The notes beneath the pieces are model-generated. The model saw only the letters and a program-made list of their open reading frames with translations, was not told the DNA's origin and ran no database searches. Of a stretch of DNA of 64,000 nucleotides, positions 1 to 12,376 are shown piece after piece. The stretch covers positions 310,001 through 374,000 of the forward strand of contig OZ237768.1 of assembly GCA_965178125.1 (NCBI GenBank), in the 5' to 3' direction. This stretch comes from Bilabrum cf. latius. Taxonomy: Eukaryota; Bigyra: Bicosoecida; Bigyra; Bicosoecida. The first letter of the stretch is position 1; every line of letters begins with the position of its first letter. Position numbers and translations under genes: made by a program.

Positions 1-40
1 CAGCGCGCGAGGTGCTGTCTCCGTAACGAGCATGCATTAT

Positions 41-2547
41 TCACGGTCGGCACCCGTTCGTGTTGCCTTCCTCCACGACCTCCCAGTCCTGCGCATCCTT
101 GGAGGAGAAATCGGTCAGCGACTGCCCCTGCGCCCCCTCCGAGCACATGGTGTTGCCGAGCAGCTTGTTGTGGACGGGGGTGCAGTACTTGTCGTCCAGC
201 ACTCCGGAGAGGAAGGGGAATGATTCTCTCCACGCGGGCTTGCTCGCTTGCTCTGCGAGGGTCTGGTTGTCCTCCCCGTGGCAGCTCGACTTCTGCCAGC
301 CGAGCCCTCGGTCATCAATGTGAATCGCGACCGCCTTGGTGCGATTGAGGGCGAAATAGTTGCCTTTCACTGTGGTATTGCGGCCACCGCCGATGAACAC
401 GCCCTTGTTGCAATCGATAAACGTGTTGTTTTCGATCGTCCACCAAGACATCTCGCTGCGAAAGGGGGATAGGCGGGGGGGAGGAGAGGGGGGGTTGGAA
501 TAGATGGGGAGAGGGGGGGGGCTAGTCGGGGGTCAATGACAGGGTCGGGGGTCTTCGACATCATACCATACCAGCAACCAGGATGAAAGCAAGGCAAAAT
601 GTACATTGAGTGGAGTTCAACCTTGCGCCATTCGCACTACGACAAAATTGTACCGATCCATGACAAACAAAGGATGCAACCCCCCGTTGTCTCACTCGTC
701 CAGGTAGATGGCCTGCACCGACGGATAGCCGAGGGCCACCGGCTCCGTGTTGTAGATCCTGCGGAACGTGTTACCTACAAGGCTCGAGTTGGGGTTAATG
801 AACGCCTCGCCCTTCTATCCACAGGTGTAGAACGCGCCTGAGTCCGACACTTCCCAGCTTACTGCGAGGGTAGGAAGGCAAGCTAAAGGCACGGGATCTA
901 GGAGAGGTTGTCCGTCGAGCAGCACTGGGCAAGCAGTTCGATGGTGCAGTAGTCAGCAACAGCACAACAACAGGCAGATTAACACACTTTGTAGGACCGA
1001 TGCCCGCCGTCCAATGAAGCTGCTCTCATGACCGAATGAAACAGCTGTCTCTCACGGTCTTCGATCAGGTTGCCCCGTACCACTGCGCTCACCCCAGGGA
1101 TTTCGTTCCCACCTCCCAGGATGCCCTGATGCGGCCCGTTGAACACATGGTTGTTCTCCAAAGTGACACCTACCCCGCCCCAGTGGATCCCAGGCATGTA
1201 GGTCCGCTTCCATCGGCCCATTTGGTGCGCGCTCGTGTTACGCACCACGATGCCAGACGGCGTCAGCGTGTCGAAGTCGGCTGCGGGCCCGGACACCGCC
1301 ACTGCGCTGCAGCCGACCCCGTACGCTTCCGATGAGTCCACGACGGTGCCCCGAGACCCCTCGATGGAGATTCCTTTGCGACCGTGCAGGGAGGCCACCA
1401 CGTTCTTCACACCGATGTTGGTGCAGTTGCCTTCCGTGCAGTTGACGCCGGATCCCATGGAGGACTCGAGCACGAGGCCATCGAACTGCACGTTGCTGGT
1501 GCCGGGACCCAGCTCAAACACATTCGCAGATACGCCAAAATATGCGCCATCGTTCATCGTGCGGCCGCTCACGCCCCGACGCCCGGCGAGCTTGGGAGCA
1601 GCTGCTCGCTGCTCCTCCGAGTTGCCGTCGAACCGCTCCAAATCGGACTGGGAGGGAGGGTAGAAGTACAGCGTGAGATCCGGGTCGGCTGTGTCGACGT
1701 ACCATTCCCCTGGGGCGTCGAGCTCCGACAGGAGGTTGATCCCGATGAAGCGAGCATTCTTTTTCCAGGCGGCCGGCCTCGTGCTGCTCGAGATGTTGAC
1801 GAGCGCTCCGCCGCTAGGAAGCGGCGAGATCGCGGAAATCTGCTCGTACTCGTCCGCCCAATCTACATGAACGTAGCCGTGGATCCAGGGGTCGTTTTCT
1901 TTTGCCCAGTTCAACGGACGGCTGTCGGTCGTGTTGAACCACGCAGACGTGCCGCCATCAGCGTGCGAGAACATCCAGGAGCCGTTCGCGGCAATGTTGG
2001 GGTACCGCGCCAGGGGCACCCAGGCAGAATTGTACGACAGGATTGCCTTGTTGTGCTGGCAGTCGTGGAGGCTGCCCGACAGGAAGTAGCCCACCTGAGT
2101 CTTGGACACACCAAGCTTGGCGAGAGAGGTGCACTTCGTCTCCGCGGGAAGCTTCAATCCCGCGTGATGCAACGCATCGTTTTGCAAAGCATGGCTTGCG
2201 CAGCTGCCCCAAGCAGATGCGGGGATCGGGACACCACCCGATACTTTGGTCGGGCCTTGCGCGTCGACAGCCTTGAAGACCACTGGACTCTCAGACGAAG
2301 CTCCCGAGTCCTGCTCGGTCAGCTGGATCGGAGTTTCACCAACGTATACACCAGGAAATATATGCACTACAGCGCCGCCGTTTGGAAGGGGGCGCTTGCT
2401 GCGCAAAATGTCCCTAGCCTTCGTGATGGATCGCACTGCTGCAGCAGGCGATGTGCCCGGATTTGAGTCGCTTCCGTTCGTGGCGACGTACAAGTCAAGC
2501 TACGCAAATGCCACAGAAATCAGGATCGATGCGAGAATAAGCCTCAT
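41..2547 (-). CDS. Secreted right-handed parallel beta-helix protein (pectate-lyase-like fold)
   Basis: I see three exons on the minus strand, 2547-1056, 861-696 and 455-41. The introns (862-1055 and 456-695) have GTGAG donors and CGCAG acceptors, and the exons sum to 690 codons plus TGA. The protein opens with a signal peptide, MRLILASILISVAFA, followed directly by a TAG (Gln) codon. YVATNGSDSNPG then marks the usual start of the right-handed beta-helix family. The middle exon carries AFYTCGQKG, with Q encoded by TAG. The second splice recreates YLDDEMS, and the last exon has the FIGGG and NNTFIDC rungs typical of these helices. Family members usually cleave or bind polysaccharides outside the cell; the substrate cannot be told here. 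The fold is a strong call and the enzymatic activity is inference. Confidence 0.82.
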
Positions 2548-2698
2548 GGCTAGAGACGGGAAGAATTCTGAATTGAAGTCGGCTTGGATCGAATTCTACA
2601 GTGTGACGAATGTGACGGCGACCGCGGCATTTGGGGTTTGAGTTGCACCATACACCGTGGCACACAGGCGCTTGCCATGGCGCGCATAATTTGCGTAC

Positions 2699-5467
2699 TT
2701 ACTGCCCGGGCGGTGGTGGCGGAGGCGGCGCGGATCCTCCGAACCCAGGTGGGAGGCCTCCGCTGGCAGGGGAAGGAGGAGGGTTTGCTACCACTGCCGC
2801 CGCCCCGCTCGCAGACGATACGCTGCCCCCACCCTCACTTCCCCTGGATCCCCGTCTGCGCCGGCTCCTTGGTCTGCGGACCCGCCCGGAAGCGGGTCGC
2901 CCCGTCGGGCTCTCAGGGGCCGATGGTGGCTTTGCAAGCACAGCACCCTTTGAGCCTGTTGGCATCGGCTTGGACTGCGGCTTGGACTGATCCTGATCCT
3001 GATCCTGTGCGCTGTCGGACTCTTTTGGCCCGGCACCAGCAGCTGTGCCCTCGGTTGCTCCCTCCGGATCCGCGCTTCCGCTCTCCGGCAGCGGGTCCGT
3101 GGGCTGGGCCTGCACCTGAGGGGGTGTCCCCGCTTCACTACCGTGCGATGCACCCTGATCCAGGGATCCCTCTCCCCTGGCCTCCCCTTCGTGCACCAGC
3201 TTTCGCCTCTGCTCCCGCTACACGGCTCGCATCCGAGCCAGGGACTGGATGCGAGCTGCTGCATGCTCCTGCTCGTCGGCTGGGACGCGGCTCCCGCTGG
3301 CACTACCGAGTTCCTTCTCATCCTTCGAAACCGCGGCCCCCTGCCCACTCGTCACATTCTTCCCGCCGGCCCTCCAGCTCTGCGCCCTCTGCATCATGTG
3401 CTGCTTGACCCCTTTCTCGATCGTCTTCAGGGCCTGCTCCTTCCTCCTCTCCTCTCGCCTGGCGCGCATGGCACGCATCGAGGACTGCAGCGTGCGGGCT
3501 GCCTGTTCCTCGGCCTCGTCGTCACCGTCCCCCCGCGACTCGAGCTGGTCCTCACCCGAGCCTTCCCCGCCCCTGACCCCAACTGGGGGGCTCTCCACCC
3601 TGGGGCTGAGCCCCGCAGCCCCGCCCCCGGCCCCATCCCCAAGCCCACCCATGTCCTCCCCGTCAGCCACGTAGCGACCGCCCGAGGCATCCCCCGGCAG
3701 GGCCACCCCTCGCGATCCCTCCCCCCCACTGTTCCCTGAAGCACCCGCGACCCCCGCATCGGCGAGACTAGCCCGCAGCTTGGCCGCTTCCCTGCGCATG
3801 GCCTCTTCCCTGTCAGCCGCCAGGTCAAGCTCGCGCCTGAGCCTGTCCGCCTCCCTGCGAGCCACAGCCGCCTCCTCCCGGGCTTCTCTCGCCTCTGTCC
3901 TGGCCTCTGCAAGCTCCTTCTCGACGACCTGCCTGGCCTGCGCCCGCGCCACCACCATGGCTTCCTCGTCGGCCTGCTTGACCCTCTGGTCGAATTCGGC
4001 CTCGGCTGCGTCGAGCTGCTTCCGCCTCTGGATGAGCTCCTGGTTGAAGGCCTCCAGCTGCTTCTCGTCCTCCACCCTCTCCCTCGCGGCCTGCTGGAAC
4101 TGCGCCTCAAGAGCCATAACCTTGGCCGAGTGTTCCTCCACCCTCTCCTCGAATGCCCTCGTGAGACGGTCCTTGCGGGCCTGCAGCGCGGCACGCTCCT
4201 CCTTCACCGACTGCCGCTCCTGCAACAGGGCCTCCTCTTGTTCCCTGAGGCGGCCGGTCAGCTCCATTAGTTCCCTCGGATTGAAGCTGCCCTCTATCTC
4301 CGCAGCCCCGGCACCGGGACCGGCACCGGGACCGGGACCGATCTGTCCGCCCGTCCCGATACCTTGGTCCGCAGAGTCCCCGGCACCGGCTACTTTCTTC
4401 GCTGTTTCCTCGGACACGTCCCTTGCCGCTTTCCGGACCTCCGCAGCCGCATCCCCCGCGGCCTGCAGCCGAGTCAGCCTCTGCTCCACTCTTGCCTTGG
4501 TCTCCTGCACCTCGTCCACGTACTCGGCGAACTGACGAAGGAGCACCTCGCGCTCCTGCAGCGCCGCCCGCCGCTCGTCCCGGAGCTGCTGCCGCAGCTT
4601 GGTGGAAGCTAGCTATGCCTCAGCCAGTTGGTGCATCGCGTCCTCGTAGTCGATGGTAGACGGCCGGCCCACGCCCCCGCCTGCCACTGCGCGGCGCACC
4701 TTTGAGGAATTGGCGGTTCCGCTGGCCGGCACGATGGCACCGCCTGTGGCTGCCCTCATCCGATCGCGTCCTGTTGGCCCCCCTTCCACCTGCCCCTACC
4801 CCTGCCCCTTCCCCTTCCCCGTACCACCGCCTCCACCACCTCCTCCCCTCGGTGACGTGCTCTGTCTCCGACGCACACGCTGCTACATGAGGTGCAGCAC
4901 GGGCTGGCCAGAGCTCATGCCGAATGCCGCGAGATCCTTGCCGCTGGGAGATCGGCGCATCCTTCGCGACACGGCGCCGCCGGGGCTGCTTCCGCCCGGG
5001 CTCGGTGCGATCACGTCGCGGAAGTGCGGGCGGTTGGGATCGTCCAGGGGCAGCAAATCGCGGCCAGACCTGGGCGAGCGCAACTGGCGGCCTCTCGATT
5101 TTCCCTGGTTTCGCTATTGCCTGCGACTGGCTGTGGTCTTCGCTCCGCCACTGGTCCTCGTTGGTTGCTTGCCAACTCCGCTGGTTGATGCTTCCTCCTG
5201 CCGTTGACCACCGGATCGCCCGCTCTTCTCATACAATCGGCGTAATGAAGGTGGGAGCGACTGTAAAATGGAATCAGCTCCTGCGGCGGTACGCGGGGCT
5301 GTAGCTGGCTTGGCGACAGGTTGCGCAGTCTGCTGAGCAGGGGCTGCCGGTCGAGATCCACCAGACGATGCTCCATCTGTCTTTCGCAGAGAAGCTGCGA
5401 ATTGTTCTGCCTCGCGCACGCGGGGAGTGTATCCATGGAGAGGAGCTTGCCCTCCGTTCGATGACAT
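2699..5467 (-). CDS. IQ-motif, coiled-coil protein
   Basis: This is a single open frame of 922 codons if TAG is sense. It starts at the ATG at 5467 (MSSNGGQAPL); an upstream in-frame start near 5671 is possible. The order is a disordered N-terminal region, a Gly/Lys/Gln repeat in which CAG and TAG alternate, a long Glu/Arg/Ala-rich coiled coil (about 4700-3700), and IQ-like helices ending in AARIQSLARMRAVQREQRRK (near 3250-3190, second Q = TAG). A Pro-rich tail ends in seven prolines. IQ motifs bind calmodulin or EF-hand light chains, so a cytoskeletal or signalling role is inferred. The stop is TAA at 2699-2701. It overlaps a good splice donor (GCA|GTAAGT), so a further exon is possible. The gene is divergent from the PI4K-like gene. 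Confidence 0.68.
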
Positions 5468-5761
5468 GTCGGATGCCGCGAATCGATTGCTGCAACGAAG
5501 GGAGTGTGCAGTTGATTGCGTGCTGGCAACGGTGGAAAGCAAGGTGGCCCGAATGTATACAATGCAATATAACTCACGACGATCGAGCCAAGTGGCGCAA
5601 GATTCGAGACTTTTGCAGCACACTTGTCTTGGGTCGCACCGCGGATCCGGTGCGCTGGCGGTCGCAACCACTTCGCCGAGTGGCGCCGCGCACTTGCCAT
5701 ATACGAACGAGGATTACAAAAGGCATCAAGTTGCCTCCTTCGTTTCTACTGAGCTAACCAT

Positions 5762-8700
5762 ATGAACATATTTTCCGATGTTCCCCGCCGCATCGAGGTT
5801 GAGATTCGATTGTTGGACATTGGGGAGGTATCTCCAGGCGGTTCCGCAGGAATGCAATGTGGCGGTGATGCCCCGACTGCTTGGCCTTGGAAGGCCGACT
5901 GGCTCGATGATGAGTCAAATACTCAGTTTCACGCGACTGGCTTGCACGGAGAAGTGCGATCAGAGACAATTTCCCTGGATGGTGTCTGCACCGGCCTCAC
6001 ACTGAAGGCGAGGATTCTCGATGTGTTTGATATCGCTATTCCAAAGCAAAAACTGTACTTTCGAGGAGCTGAAGTGTCAAATTCTGCTATTTTGTACGAT
6101 ATTGGCGTTGAATCGAAAGGGTCTACCGTATTTCTCACGGTGTCTGGCTCTTACCCGAGGGCTGGTGGTGCGAAGCAAGCCGCAAGCAGCAGCGGTGGCT
6201 CGAAGAGCAGCGTCTCTGCAGCAGCCCAGGCTCAAAGTTCAATTGATTTAACAACAGTAGCCCCATACATTCGCCCGTACTCTGGCTTTGGCTATTGGAA
6301 CCGCTCCCTTTTGATTTCTTTAGAGCAAGCACGCCTAGGCATGCGCGCCGGCAAGCTCCCCACCGCGGCGGGAGACGGCACATCCGGTACGTATTTCCTG
6401 CGATCTGAACGTGGAAATCCAGTAGGTTGCTTTAAACCAAGGGACGAGGAACCGCACGCCCCGAACAACCCCCACAAGATGTACGGCCAGCTTGGACAGG
6501 AAGGGCTCAAGGCGGGTGTGTCGAGCGGGGAGGCCTGGAAGAGGGAAGTGGCGGCCTATCTGCTGGACCGAGGATTCGCCGGTGTACCACCTACGGCCCC
6601 GGTCGAGTCAAGGCATGCGAAGTACTTCAACGGAGAGCCCACCGAGCCAGACGAGGACGGGGAGCACGGGGGTGCGGGGCCCGCTGGTGCCGGTGGGGGC
6701 GAATCAGCGGATGATGAGGAGGACGTGGACGTAGAGGCGGGAGAAATCGGAGCCATGACAGGCGACTGGTTCTTTGAATCGAAAGGAGAGGGTCGCCCTC
6801 ATAAGAAAGTGGGGAGCTTTCAGCTATTCGCTCGCAGCGATGGGCCCAGGGACAGCTTCAAGCCGAGAACTCTGCATCCCGACAGCATTGAGGCTCTGGC
6901 TCTGCTCGACATGCGGCTGGTGAACACGGATAGAAACAGTCAGAACGCCCTCGTGAAGCGCCGCCAGAAAGAGGTGATCAGATACGAGACGAAGCACAGA
7001 TTCGAAGACAAGCTGAAGCCTGGGGAGACCATCATCGAGGCAGTAGATGACGGCACGACCGCTGCCGAGGGTGTCACACCCAAGCCCAAGAAAGCAAAGT
7101 ATGTCCCCGGCGGGAAATGGACAAGGCTTCGCAAGGAACGGGAGGCCAAAGCAGCGGCAGAGAAGGCCAAGGCAGCAGGTGGTGGTGCTGGTGGCGGATC
7201 TGCATCTGGCGCTGCCTCCGAACGAGTACCAGCAGTAGCAGCAACAACCGCAGCATCTGCATCGGCAATGGCTGCACCCAAATCTGCAGAGCCTAAACTT
7301 GATACAAAGCCCAAACCCAAGCCGAGACTCGTGAAGGTTCGCTCCCCCGTCATAGAGCACGAGGATCTGCCTTCCGCTCTGATTCCAAGTGAGATTGCCC
7401 TGCCATGCACTGAATTTGTCGTTGCATGGGCTCAATCGATCCGTCAACTGCACGTTACATACCCTTAGTGTGTGTCCGTTGCAATCCACGCGTTTCGGTA
7501 TGTCCACCTCTTATCTCATGCCATACCTCGCAGTTGACCACGGCAGCTGCCTTCCTAGCCAGCTCATGCTCGACACGCTCTCTGCCGACTGGCTCCTATG
7601 GCCCCAGGCCAAGCGCCCGCTCAGCGACAGAGCCAAGACCTACCTGCAGGACTGCGAGGATCGACTCGAGGAGGACTGCAGCATGCTGCAGACTCAGCTA
7701 GGCATAGATCCCGAGGCCGTGCTTCTGTTCCGATGGGTCAATACGCTCATTTGCAGGGCAGCCAGGACCATCCCCAATGTGTCTCCTTATTGGATCGCCA
7801 CTGCCATCTACAGGCACAAGCAGAGCGACCCTGAGACACCCTCTCGGCTTGAAGTGTCCCTGCAGCAGGCCACAGCCATGGCACTCACCAAAGCGAACGA
7901 CCTGCTATTGGCAGACCCAGGCACTGTGTCTGCGTCCGGCCACAGCAGCAGCGAGTGGTCGAGTGCTTCGGATTCATCAGCTTCGTCATCTTCCGTGACT
8001 TCACCGGGCGCTAGCCCTGCAGAGCGACAGGGGGATGGCTCGGTGCGCCAGGTAGGCAGGGGCAGCGCGGCATCATCCCGCGAGGCACCTGCCGGCATGA
8101 AGCACGCTCGTTTCGTGAAGGCAGCCACCGCGGTCTCGGATTCAAAAGTGCGGAAGGTAGTCACTCTGGACCCGAGGATACCAAGCAGAACTTCGGGTGA
8201 CGGTAACACGCCAAGCAGTAGTGGTAGTCATCAGGAAGGGAGACGAAGCAGTGGTGCAACGCCGCCCATAGAGTATCAGAAAGCTGTGATGCCTCCTTAG
8301 TCTTCCCCGTCAGAAAGCAAGCCTGATCTAAGCAGCAACGGTACCCACTTGCTTGGCGCAACGCCGCAGCAGTCTGGCTTTGCCTCAGTGGCTGAGCCTC
8401 CCCTCGAAGACCAGCGATTGCCTTCGGCCGATAGCACGCAAGCAATGGCACGACACCTGCCAAATGGGTTCAGCACGCGAGCGGCCTCTCGGAAAGCACT
8501 CCCGACTGATCCTCACTTGCCTCAGGTAGCTGATGATAGTCTTTTGTCAGGCCGAAGCTCCTCAGACGGCCCACCCGCTGGCACCCATCACCAGGCGCAG
8601 GGTAGCATAACGCTGTCCAGGGCCCATTCCGCGTATGGATCGACTTCTGCGGGATAGCCTCCGGCACGCGCGACGCATCCACAGCGCAACGATCCCTCGT

Positions 8701-11700
8701 CTACGGATGCAGCCCGCCGCTCCCGCCGAAGCTCACAGAGCTCCCTCAGGAGCGTAGGCGAGCTGGCGTCCCTCGCCCGCGCCGAGAGCACGAGCATGGG
8801 GATCGCAGCGGTGGCGGCTGCCGCCGAGAGCGCGGTGAAGGCCGTCAGCATGGTGGAGGGCAGAAGCAATGCCCGCACGTAGGTTAGCAATGAAGTCAGT
8901 ATAGGAACTGTGCTGCGGGGGGCAAGCGACCAGGCCAGCATCCCTGGCCTGTGCCTTGCCATCGGAGTGGCGCGCATGAAGGACGACGCAGCGATCGCGG
9001 GCGCTTCCCCTCAGCATGTTCCTAGTGCTGCTCCCCCAGAGACAGAATACGTTTCCAAGGCTGAGTCACCCTCGTGGTTCTCAGAGCTGTTCGGGCCTGC
9101 CGCGGGGGCCCAAGGGCCGGGCCTCGGTTTGGATAGTGAATGGAGCGACAGCGGCGCTTGGTCCCGCAGCGGTTCTGGCCATGTCAGTGCCGTGAGCGTT
9201 GCTGTGTCTTGGAAGAAGTCCCTGACCGTCGCATGTGCCACGGCAAAGGGCAAGGGCGTTGTCTTGGCGCGTGACTCTGAGGCAGAGTATGCCGTCAGGC
9301 GAGCGCTCGCGTCTGCGGTGGCAGCGGCTTCGGCTGGGGAGCTGGCACGACTGCAGAGCTTGACTCGGTCCACTGGGCGATCCGAGTCGGATGCGGGGTC
9401 TCGGATTTCTGCCACGCTGCTGCTGCAGCACCGCGGCGGAAGAGGAGCTTCTGACATAGCAAGACCGATGGGGGAGCACGGCAAGGCGATGGAGATGCCG
9501 CTGGGTGTCAGCGGCAACAGCTCTAGCAGCCTGGTCGCCACAGATGGCAACAGCGGGGCGACATCCAAGCCTTCTTGGGATAGTGGAGCACCGGGCCAGT
9601 ACGATGATCTTGGAAATGTCGATGCAGACTAGTCAAGGGTTGTGCTTCTGGCGGAGATCGAGAGGCTGGTTGGCCGAGGCGGCGGTTCGGGTGAAATGCA
9701 AGGAGATCCAGGGTCGTTGTCTTCTGCTGTAGATGCATCGCATGGCCCCAGCTCAATTCGCGCTGCCATTGCACGAGCCTCACTGGCAGATGCTGCACCG
9801 CCAGGAGAGTTGCAGCCGGCTGTCGTTGACGTGCAAGCTGCCCTCGATTGGGCGGTGCAGCTGATGGTGGGCGAGCACGATGAAGATGATCGCGACAAGA
9901 CATCAGGCGAAGAGCAGACCAGCGTGTAGCTGCCAGTGGCTGGCGCGGGGAACAGAAGCCATGGCGCAGAGCTTTTGCTGCCCGACGTACCCTTGCACCG
10001 CACATCGTCGCTGCCTACCAGACCTAGAAAGACCAACGGGATGGGCCCTCACCGAGTGGCAGGATCAGCAGAGGCGCCTGCTGGTCCGCTCAAGGGAGCT
10101 CTCTCCACGTCGCAAACGGTGAAATCGCTGCGTGGTGGAGCTTCGTCGCAACCGAATGGCGCTTCCGTGGCGCCTCAGCTCGGACGGCGTCTGCACACCG
10201 TCTCCAGCTTTCACCTGCCAGCCCCCTCGGATTCGGAGCAAGACCCAGGAGACGATGCTGGGAACGTGTTTGGAGTCCCTGGGACCCAAAGTACCGCGCA
10301 GCAACCCTTTCTCCATGTCAGCGGTGCTGACGAGGCACCTATGGGCCTTGCTGACGATGCTCGCCGTAGGAGCGGCGGTGTGCCAGGCCCTGGGCAGGCT
10401 GGACTATCCACGATCAAAGAGGAGCGCACCACCGCTGATGCACCGGCTCGTGCGGGGCATGTGACGGATTCTTCAGTTCCTAAGGGTACATCTAGCATGA
10501 CGCTCCCACCAGTAGCACCAAACGCGCCACCGGCCTTGCGAGGCTCCCATCATCACCATCACCAGCAGCAGCCCGGCCCCATGGTTCGCTCTATGTCTGT
10601 GGCTGCGACGTCTGGGACCCCTGGCCAGCTCATGCGTGCCTTCACGCTGGAGGACCCCGGTCATGGCAGCGTGCTTCGATCCAGTAGGAGCCACAGCACC
10701 GGAGATTCTCTGCGTAGCCGCGCGGAGAGCGGCGGCAGGAGGAGGGGCGGGCTGCTTGACCAGATGAGGCGCGTGTTCCGCTCCACCGCGAGCAGCTCCA
10801 GCCTGCGAGTAGTGCGCCCTACCGCTGCTGCTGACGAAGTTTTAAATGGTGGTGGCTCGCAGCTTGGCGGGGAATATAGGGAGAAAGAAGAGGCAGGTAC
10901 CTCCCAGCCCGCTGCACGGGTGATGCCAAGAGCCAAGGAACCGGTGCAGCTGGCTCTGACTGCCCTGGGGCCGGTTGATCTGCAGGACGAAGATGAAGAC
11001 AACGGAGACGGCGGCATGGATGCATCGGAGGATGGCGGGCTCGGAGCTTCGACGCTTGGGAACTTCTTTGACAGTGCGGTCCGAGACGATTACCATGGCC
11101 TGAGACACCCCTAGTCCACTGGCAGTGGGATGGGCTCGGTTGGGCTGAGACGGGTTCAGTCCTCCCTTGGGTCAATGAGCAGCAGCAGGGCGAGGAGGAG
11201 CGCGGCGATGAACAAAGCGGGGGCCGCTCTGGCCCGTCAGTTCTCGGTCATGTCTCGCCGCAGCCGGGGCAGCGCCCGCTCGCAGGTGCACGTCATGCGT
11301 GCCGCCAGGATCCTAGGCACGAGGTGCGGGAGGGCGGCCCTGAGGGAGGCTGGGGAGGACATCGAGCTCGCGGAGACATCCGAGATTGCAGGGAACAAGT
11401 CCGGTGGTGGTGTGACGAGCGGTGAGGGTGCGACAAGTGGTGAACAGCACCGTCGCACGGCCCCCCGGGCCGGTGCCCAAGTGCCACCAGGGGGCGATGG
11501 CACTGCTGGCGGCGGCGGGCTGCGCAGGATGAACGCCTTGAGGCCCGAGGCCACCACGGGGATGGGTGTGACGAGCGATGCTGGCGAGACGAGCGCGAAG
11601 GGGGTGCCGTAGCCACGAGTCGTATCGGACAGTGAGCGCGCGCCTGCTGCCAGTCACAGTGGTGCCCCTCCTGCATACCAACTCGACAAGAAGCAGTCGA

Positions 11701-11894
11701 GCAGCGACCACACGGCCACGACAGTCTCGAGCTCTTTGGGGGAGGATGATGAAGATATCCCTGGGACGGTGCATCCCGAGGTGACTGGGGGCATGCCTGG
11801 GCGGCTCTTTGCCGAATACATGGAGGGCCAAGTGGACCTGCTGCTCCAGCTGATCCGAGGGAGGGCCGAGGAGGGGGGAATCGGCGGGGTTTGA
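5762..11894 (+). CDS. Ubiquitin-like-domain phosphatidylinositol 4-kinase (plant PI4K-gamma-like) with giant disordered tail
   Basis: There are two exons, 5762-7388 and 7534-11894, totalling 1,995 codons. The 145-nt intron has a GTGAG donor and a CTCGCAG acceptor. Residues about 58-130 look like a ubiquitin-like fold. The kinase region then shows GTYFLRSERG and CFKPRDEEPHAPNNP (nucleotide-binding strand), GLKAG and REVAAYLLD. LVNTDRNSQNALV follows where relatives have a TDRH-GN catalytic loop. Splicing creates LIPIDHGSCLPS, the DHG-type metal-binding motif, followed by DWLLWPQAKRPLS. All of this matches the PI3/PI4-kinase subfamily of plant UBL-PI4Ks. Some members of that subfamily act as protein kinases, so lipid activity is unproven. 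The last ~1,250 residues are Ser/Gly/Ala-rich disorder containing seven TAG codons (from 8298 to 11610). It ends at TGA 11892-11894. Confidence 0.82.
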
Positions 11895-12376
11895 TGATGA
11901 CAGCATCTCAGGTTGTGGGTTGCTTGGCGACTCTGTCCTCGCAAGGAGGGACACTAGTCTACAAGGGAACTCGAATGTTGCCTATTTTTCAATCATGCGG
12001 GAGCTTTTAACACCATTGTCTCGAAGGACTGGAAGTAATTGGGCCGCGTGCTGCAGTACTCCCTGATGCGGATGAATTACTATAAGGCATATCCACTACA
12101 TGCTTCTAGGCCAATAGACATCCTGCGGTTTTAATCTTCTTCTTGAAAATGCAACGCGGTCGCAACCTGTTGCGACCACTGGTGCATATCGCAAACTCTG
12201 TGCGGCACCAGTAGTCCTTCGCAGCCAATTGGGCCATACCTAGGCCTTCCAGCGGCTATCTGTTCGAGTCTAAGCATAAAAACCGTCCATTTCTGCAAAC
12301 TCTGCCGATTCTCCCTGCGAATCTTGCGGTTCCGCCGGCTTGACATAGTTCGATCACGCCAACAGCGTTCGTAAGC
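11895..12376. other. Intergenic region upstream of the tandem gene family
   Basis: I see no convincing gene in this ~480-bp stretch between the PI4K-like stop and the next start. It is more AT-rich than the flanking coding DNA. It holds one element repeated elsewhere in the window (12127-12155) and presumably the promoter of the gene starting at 12377. Confidence 0.5.
12127..12155 (+). promoter_or_regulatory. Repeated upstream element (copy 1)
   Basis: A 22-nt block beginning GGTTTTAATCTTCTTCTT recurs exactly at 43027, followed in both places by a similar A/C-rich end. Each copy lies 180-250 bp upstream of a start codon on the same strand (12377 and 43210). A promoter element or small-RNA-related sequence is inference. 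Confidence 0.35.

Noticed and set aside
2584-3408. Long plus-strand ORF opposite the IQ/coiled-coil gene
   Set aside because: It is an antisense shadow of the GC-rich, low-complexity minus-strand gene. Its Pro/Arg-rich composition has no recognisable domain.
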